In this document: positions 14,689 to 16,396 of the stretch, in pieces
Position numbering within the stretch: position 1 is the first letter of the stretch
Layout: the number at the start of each line of letters is the position of its first letter
Assembly: GCA_964441755.1 (NCBI GenBank)
Contig: CAYTVG010000037.1
Coordinates: forward strand, 1 to 16,396
Direction: 5' to 3'
From: JAUMBM01 sp964441755
GTDB lineage: Bacteria > Bacteroidota > Bacteroidia > Chitinophagales > Saprospiraceae
Length of the DNA: 16,396 bases
The notes under the pieces: generated by a model
Databases searched by the model: none
Seen by the model: the letters and a program-made list of their open reading frames with translations, nothing else
Told to the model about the DNA's origin: nothing
Position numbers and translations under genes: made by a program

Positions 14689-15696
14689 TCAGATTCCTAT
14701 TCCCCGATGTTGATATCTGTTGATATCGGGGAGTGTAAGTACGTCTTGGTAAGCTACTTTTAGCTTGAACCTCAGCCTGTTGTTCTTCAACTTTACGGTT
14801 TCAATTTTACCCAGGTCGTGCAATGCCCAAAATTTAGCCGGAGGTAGTCCGGCAGTTGAGCCGTGGCATCTGTCATCATTGTAACTGGCATAAAATTGCT
14901 GTAGCCTTCTTTCTAATGCCTGCAGATCAGCAAATAGCTCGTGCTTGAGGGCTTTGCTTAGTATACTGTGGAAACTCTCTACATGCCCGTTTTCCTCAGG
15001 TGTATAGGGATGGGTAAATTTGTGGTCGATATGATTCTCCTCAAAAAATGCGGACAGCATATGAGCGCTGAACTGTTTACCATTATCATTCCTGATTTCT
15101 ACCTTTACATCCTGTTCCCGCAATCCTGCTGGTTGTAAATAGTTGGCAATCAAAAACTCCCAAGCTTCCTTCACTTGTATCGCTTTCATAGAGTATCCAA
15201 CCGCCCAGTTTAAAGCATATCGGGTGTATGTATCCAGTATGGTCAGCACAAATGCATATTTTTTATGCCCGTGAACCCAGAAATACTTGATATCCATCTC
15301 AAGGATGCTGAGCGGTTGCTGTGGCACTACCTGCCGACAACCAACAAAATTTCTGCCCGTCCTTTTTCGGGGCTCCTCCAGCAATCCTTGTATTTCCATC
15401 AGACGATATACTTTTTTGTGGTTGATGTAATACCCTGCAAGCTGTAAATGCCGGGTTATCATTCTGTACCAGTTAGGCAGATTAGACTGCGACTTAATCT
15501 CGATTATCTGTTCCAGCACTCGCTCATTGTCAACTTCTTGCGCTGCTGATGTCAACGGATCTTTGTAACGCGTCGTCTTGCTTCCCTGGCGGCCAGGCTT
15601 TTTGGCGCACACAGGTCTGTAAAACTGATGCTTTGATAGTCCCGTTATATCGAGGCATTTATCTCTGCTTAGCCCGACACCCATATACGTCCGCAC
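14689..15696 (-). CDS. IS3-family transposase OrfB (integrase core)
   Basis: This 335-residue frame holds the rve-type catalytic core of an IS3 transposase. The DDE triad is D135 (LEMDIKYF), D204 (RNDNGKQFSA) and E240 (ENGHVESFH), with exactly 35 residues between the last two, as the family requires. A conserved HTH_21-like region (about 65-105, YRMITRHLQLAGYYINHKKVYRLM) precedes it. The GTG at 15696 overlaps the orfA TAG by one base, but OrfB is probably made mainly as an OrfAB fusion. The frame is open back to the A9G slippery run at 15723-15732 and reads VSRDEKEALVRTY across the junction. The gene appears intact. Confidence 0.93.
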   Translation of the reverse strand: MRTYMGVGLSRDKCLDITGLSKHQFYRPVCAKKPGRQGSKTTRYKDPLTSAAQEVDNERVLEQIIEIKSQSNLPNWYRMITRHLQLAGYYINHKKVYRLMEIQGLLEEPRKRTGRNFVGCRQVVPQQPLSILEMDIKYFWVHGHKKYAFVLTILDTYTRYALNWAVGYSMKAIQVKEAWEFLIANYLQPAGLREQDVKVEIRNDNGKQFSAHMLSAFFEENHIDHKFTHPYTPEENGHVESFHSILSKALKHELFADLQALERRLQQFYASYNDDRCHGSTAGLPPAKFWALHDLGKIETVKLKNNRLRFKLKVAYQDVLTLPDINRYQHRGIGI

Positions 15697-16028
15697 TAAC
15701 GCTTCTTTTTCATCTCGGGATACTTTTTTTTTAACAGTTCATCCTTCAATCTTGACTCCAGCTCCTTCTCGGCAAGTAACAGCTTCAGTGCCTCATTTTC
15801 CTTTTCCAGCCGCTTGATAAGGCTCTCATGGTTCTTGACGACCTGATGTGACAGGCCCTCTTCTCCGTACACAGTAAGCTTCTTGCGCCAGTAGTAAAAG
15901 GTAGCCGGGTACAAGTTGTATTTAGCCAGCGTAACCTTTACGCCATTAAGTTCAGCTTCAGCCAAGATCTTCAGCTTTTCATCCTTGCTGAACTTCTTGA
16001 TCCCTTTCTCTGTCGTTTCCATGCACAT
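15696..16028 (-). CDS. IS3-family transposase OrfA (HTH protein)
   Basis: The 110-residue protein has an HTH_Tnp_1-type DNA-binding domain (GIKKFSKDEKLKILAEAELNG to about residue 55, including YPATFYYWRKKL) and a leucine-zipper-like coiled coil (about 66-98, LIKRLEKENEALKLLLAEKELE). It binds IS ends and, through a -1 frameshift, becomes the N-terminus of the OrfAB transposase. The ATG at 16028 and another two codons on (16022) are both possible; the hairpin at 16030-16051 lies directly upstream. The tail is lysine-rich (KKKYPEMKKKR) because it reads the slippery A-tract. Confidence 0.9.
   Translation of the reverse strand: MCMETTEKGIKKFSKDEKLKILAEAELNGVKVTLAKYNLYPATFYYWRKKLTVYGEEGLSHQVVKNHESLIKRLEKENEALKLLLAEKELESRLKDELLKKKYPEMKKKR
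15723..15732 (-). promoter_or_regulatory. Programmed -1 frameshift slippery site (A9G)
   Basis: On the minus strand nine A and a G contain the heptamer A-AAA-AAG in the orfA frame. Slipping back one base there gives GTA TCC CGA GAT..., which stays open into orfB. This matches the way IS3 elements make OrfAB. No strong stimulatory stem was identified just downstream. Confidence 0.75.
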
Positions 16029-16029
16029 A

Positions 16030-16051
16030 ATTACGAATTTTTTTTCGTAAT
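16030..16051. repeat. 8-bp hairpin at the orfA leader
   Basis: ATTACGAA (16030-16037) and TTCGTAAT (16044-16051) pair perfectly around six T (plus strand). It ends one base before the orfA ATG at 16028, so folding would limit initiation there, for example in transcripts entering from outside. Confidence 0.6.
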
Positions 16052-16087
16052 CTATGTCTGGTTATATGGGGGGCTGTAACATATGGA

Positions 16088-16095
16088 CAAATATA
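16088..16095 (-). promoter_or_regulatory. Possible -7 box reading into IS3 orfA
   Basis: TATATTTG on the minus strand fits TAnnTTTG and lies 60 bp before orfA. It straddles the proposed IS end, so the promoter would be partly made of host DNA. No -33 TTTG is visible. Confidence 0.3.
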
Positions 16096-16159
16096 GGTAA
16101 TTTTTGTATGGACAGGGAGGTTTTGTAAAACAGTATTTCAACAGGGATTTAAAAAGATA

Positions 16160-16179
16160 TTAGGATATTAATATCCTAA
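16160..16179. repeat. Perfect 20-bp palindrome
   Basis: TTAGGATATT joined to its own complement gives an exact palindrome with no loop. A related TTAGGATGTTAGG lies at 16246-16258. It is operator-like and sits in the gene-free stretch between the IS3 and IS66 elements. No associated gene is seen. Confidence 0.6.
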
Positions 16180-16316
16180 ATTGTAGCAACGTTTATATGT
16201 TTGCCTTTTATTTTACTAAGCTTTAAAGAGTTATTTAGCTGTTTATTAGGATGTTAGGTGCTGGTGGGTGATATGCAACCGTATGGCTGGTCTGAAAAGC
16301 TTCGTGCAGTCTATCC

Positions 16317-16396
16317 GTAAGCCCTATACCAACTACAGGGGCAAAAAAAATTAAGGACTGCTGAGAGGCTTCCAGTTCCAGGGGAGCAGGTCATCG
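16317..16396 (-). mobile_element. End of an IS66-type element (continues beyond window)
   Basis: GTAAGCCC at 16317 looks like an IS66 terminal repeat, which begins GTAAG. It lies 34 bp outside the stop codon of a frame resembling the C-terminus of the IS66 transposase. The rest of the element, including the other end needed to test an 8-bp target duplication (16309-16316 here), is outside the window. Confidence 0.55.
16351..16396 (-). CDS. IS66-type transposase, C-terminal fragment
   Basis: The last 14 codons before a TAA at 16351 read DDLLPWNWKPLSSP, which resembles the DDE_Tnp_IS66_C ending (typically DELLPWNW). The gene continues past the window edge, so length and integrity are unknown. 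The call rests on this short motif and on the IS66-like end 34 bp downstream. Confidence 0.55.
   Translation of the reverse strand, partial: DDLLPWNWKPLSSP

Larger units (their letters stand above)
14637..16089 (-). mobile_element. IS3-family insertion sequence (ends tentative)
   Basis: The element holds an orfA/orfB pair with a -1 frameshift signal, typical of IS3. Its ends are proposed from three signs: TG at both outer ends (TGATATTTTTT on the left, TGTCCATATG on the right, minus reading), a weakly similar stretch reaching CCC about 17 bases inside each end, and the triplet AAT directly outside both (14634-14636 and 16090-16092) as a 3-bp target duplication. The resulting 1453-bp length suits the family. 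A clear long terminal inverted repeat was not found, so the ends could be off by tens of bases. Confidence 0.6.

Noticed and set aside
16283..16354. A 23-codon plus-strand frame (MAGLKSFVQSIRKPYTNY...)
   Set aside because: It crosses the proposed IS66 end, has no ribosome binding site, and is antisense to the transposase tail.

Overview
The window most likely comes from a fairly G+C-rich member of the Bacteroidota, perhaps a Saprospiria- or Cytophagia-like environmental bacterium. The main clue is a full-length hybrid two-component system: periplasmic propeller sensor, histidine kinase, receiver and AraC output in one chain. TAnnTTTG-type -7 boxes, A-rich start regions, and IS3, IS66 and IS5/IS1182-type elements agree with this. 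The exact genus cannot be read from the window.

Layout. Positions 1-600 form a repeat island: a 25-bp tandem array interrupted by a 100-N assembly gap, followed by dispersed REP-like copies of the same hairpin element in both orientations. Positions 696-2482 hold a translationally coupled two-gene module on the minus strand, an SMC/ABC-like AAA ATPase followed by a DUF4276 (Toprim-like) protein. This arrangement resembles ATPase/effector defence pairs. Positions 2696-6760 encode the large hybrid sensor. Positions 7108-8676 encode an AAA-like ATPase whose C-terminal nuclease-like domain looks degenerate. A complete 1.87-kb insertion sequence (8700-10566) sits 23 bp upstream of that gene. Positions 10898-13195 encode the most interesting protein, a caspase-like protease joined through a membrane segment to a C-terminal formylglycine-generating-enzyme-like (C-type-lectin fold) domain. 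Its last 40 residues resemble the variable region of diversity-generating retroelement targets. Positions 13352-14443 encode a UDP-GlcNAc 2-epimerase (WecB). An IS3-family element with a frameshifted orfA/orfB fills about 14637-16089, and the window ends inside an IS66-type element.

Composition is mosaic. The hybrid sensor, the AAA-like ATPase and wecB are visibly G+C-rich and look like backbone genes. The ATPase/DUF4276 pair, the caspase-FGE gene and the insertion sequences are A+T-richer and look acquired. The region reads as an accessory, IS-rich island carrying two candidate defence or conflict systems (ATPase/DUF4276 and caspase-FGE) among ordinary genes. No metabolic operon is visible. 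Nearly all genes lie on the minus strand; only the caspase-FGE gene is on the plus strand.
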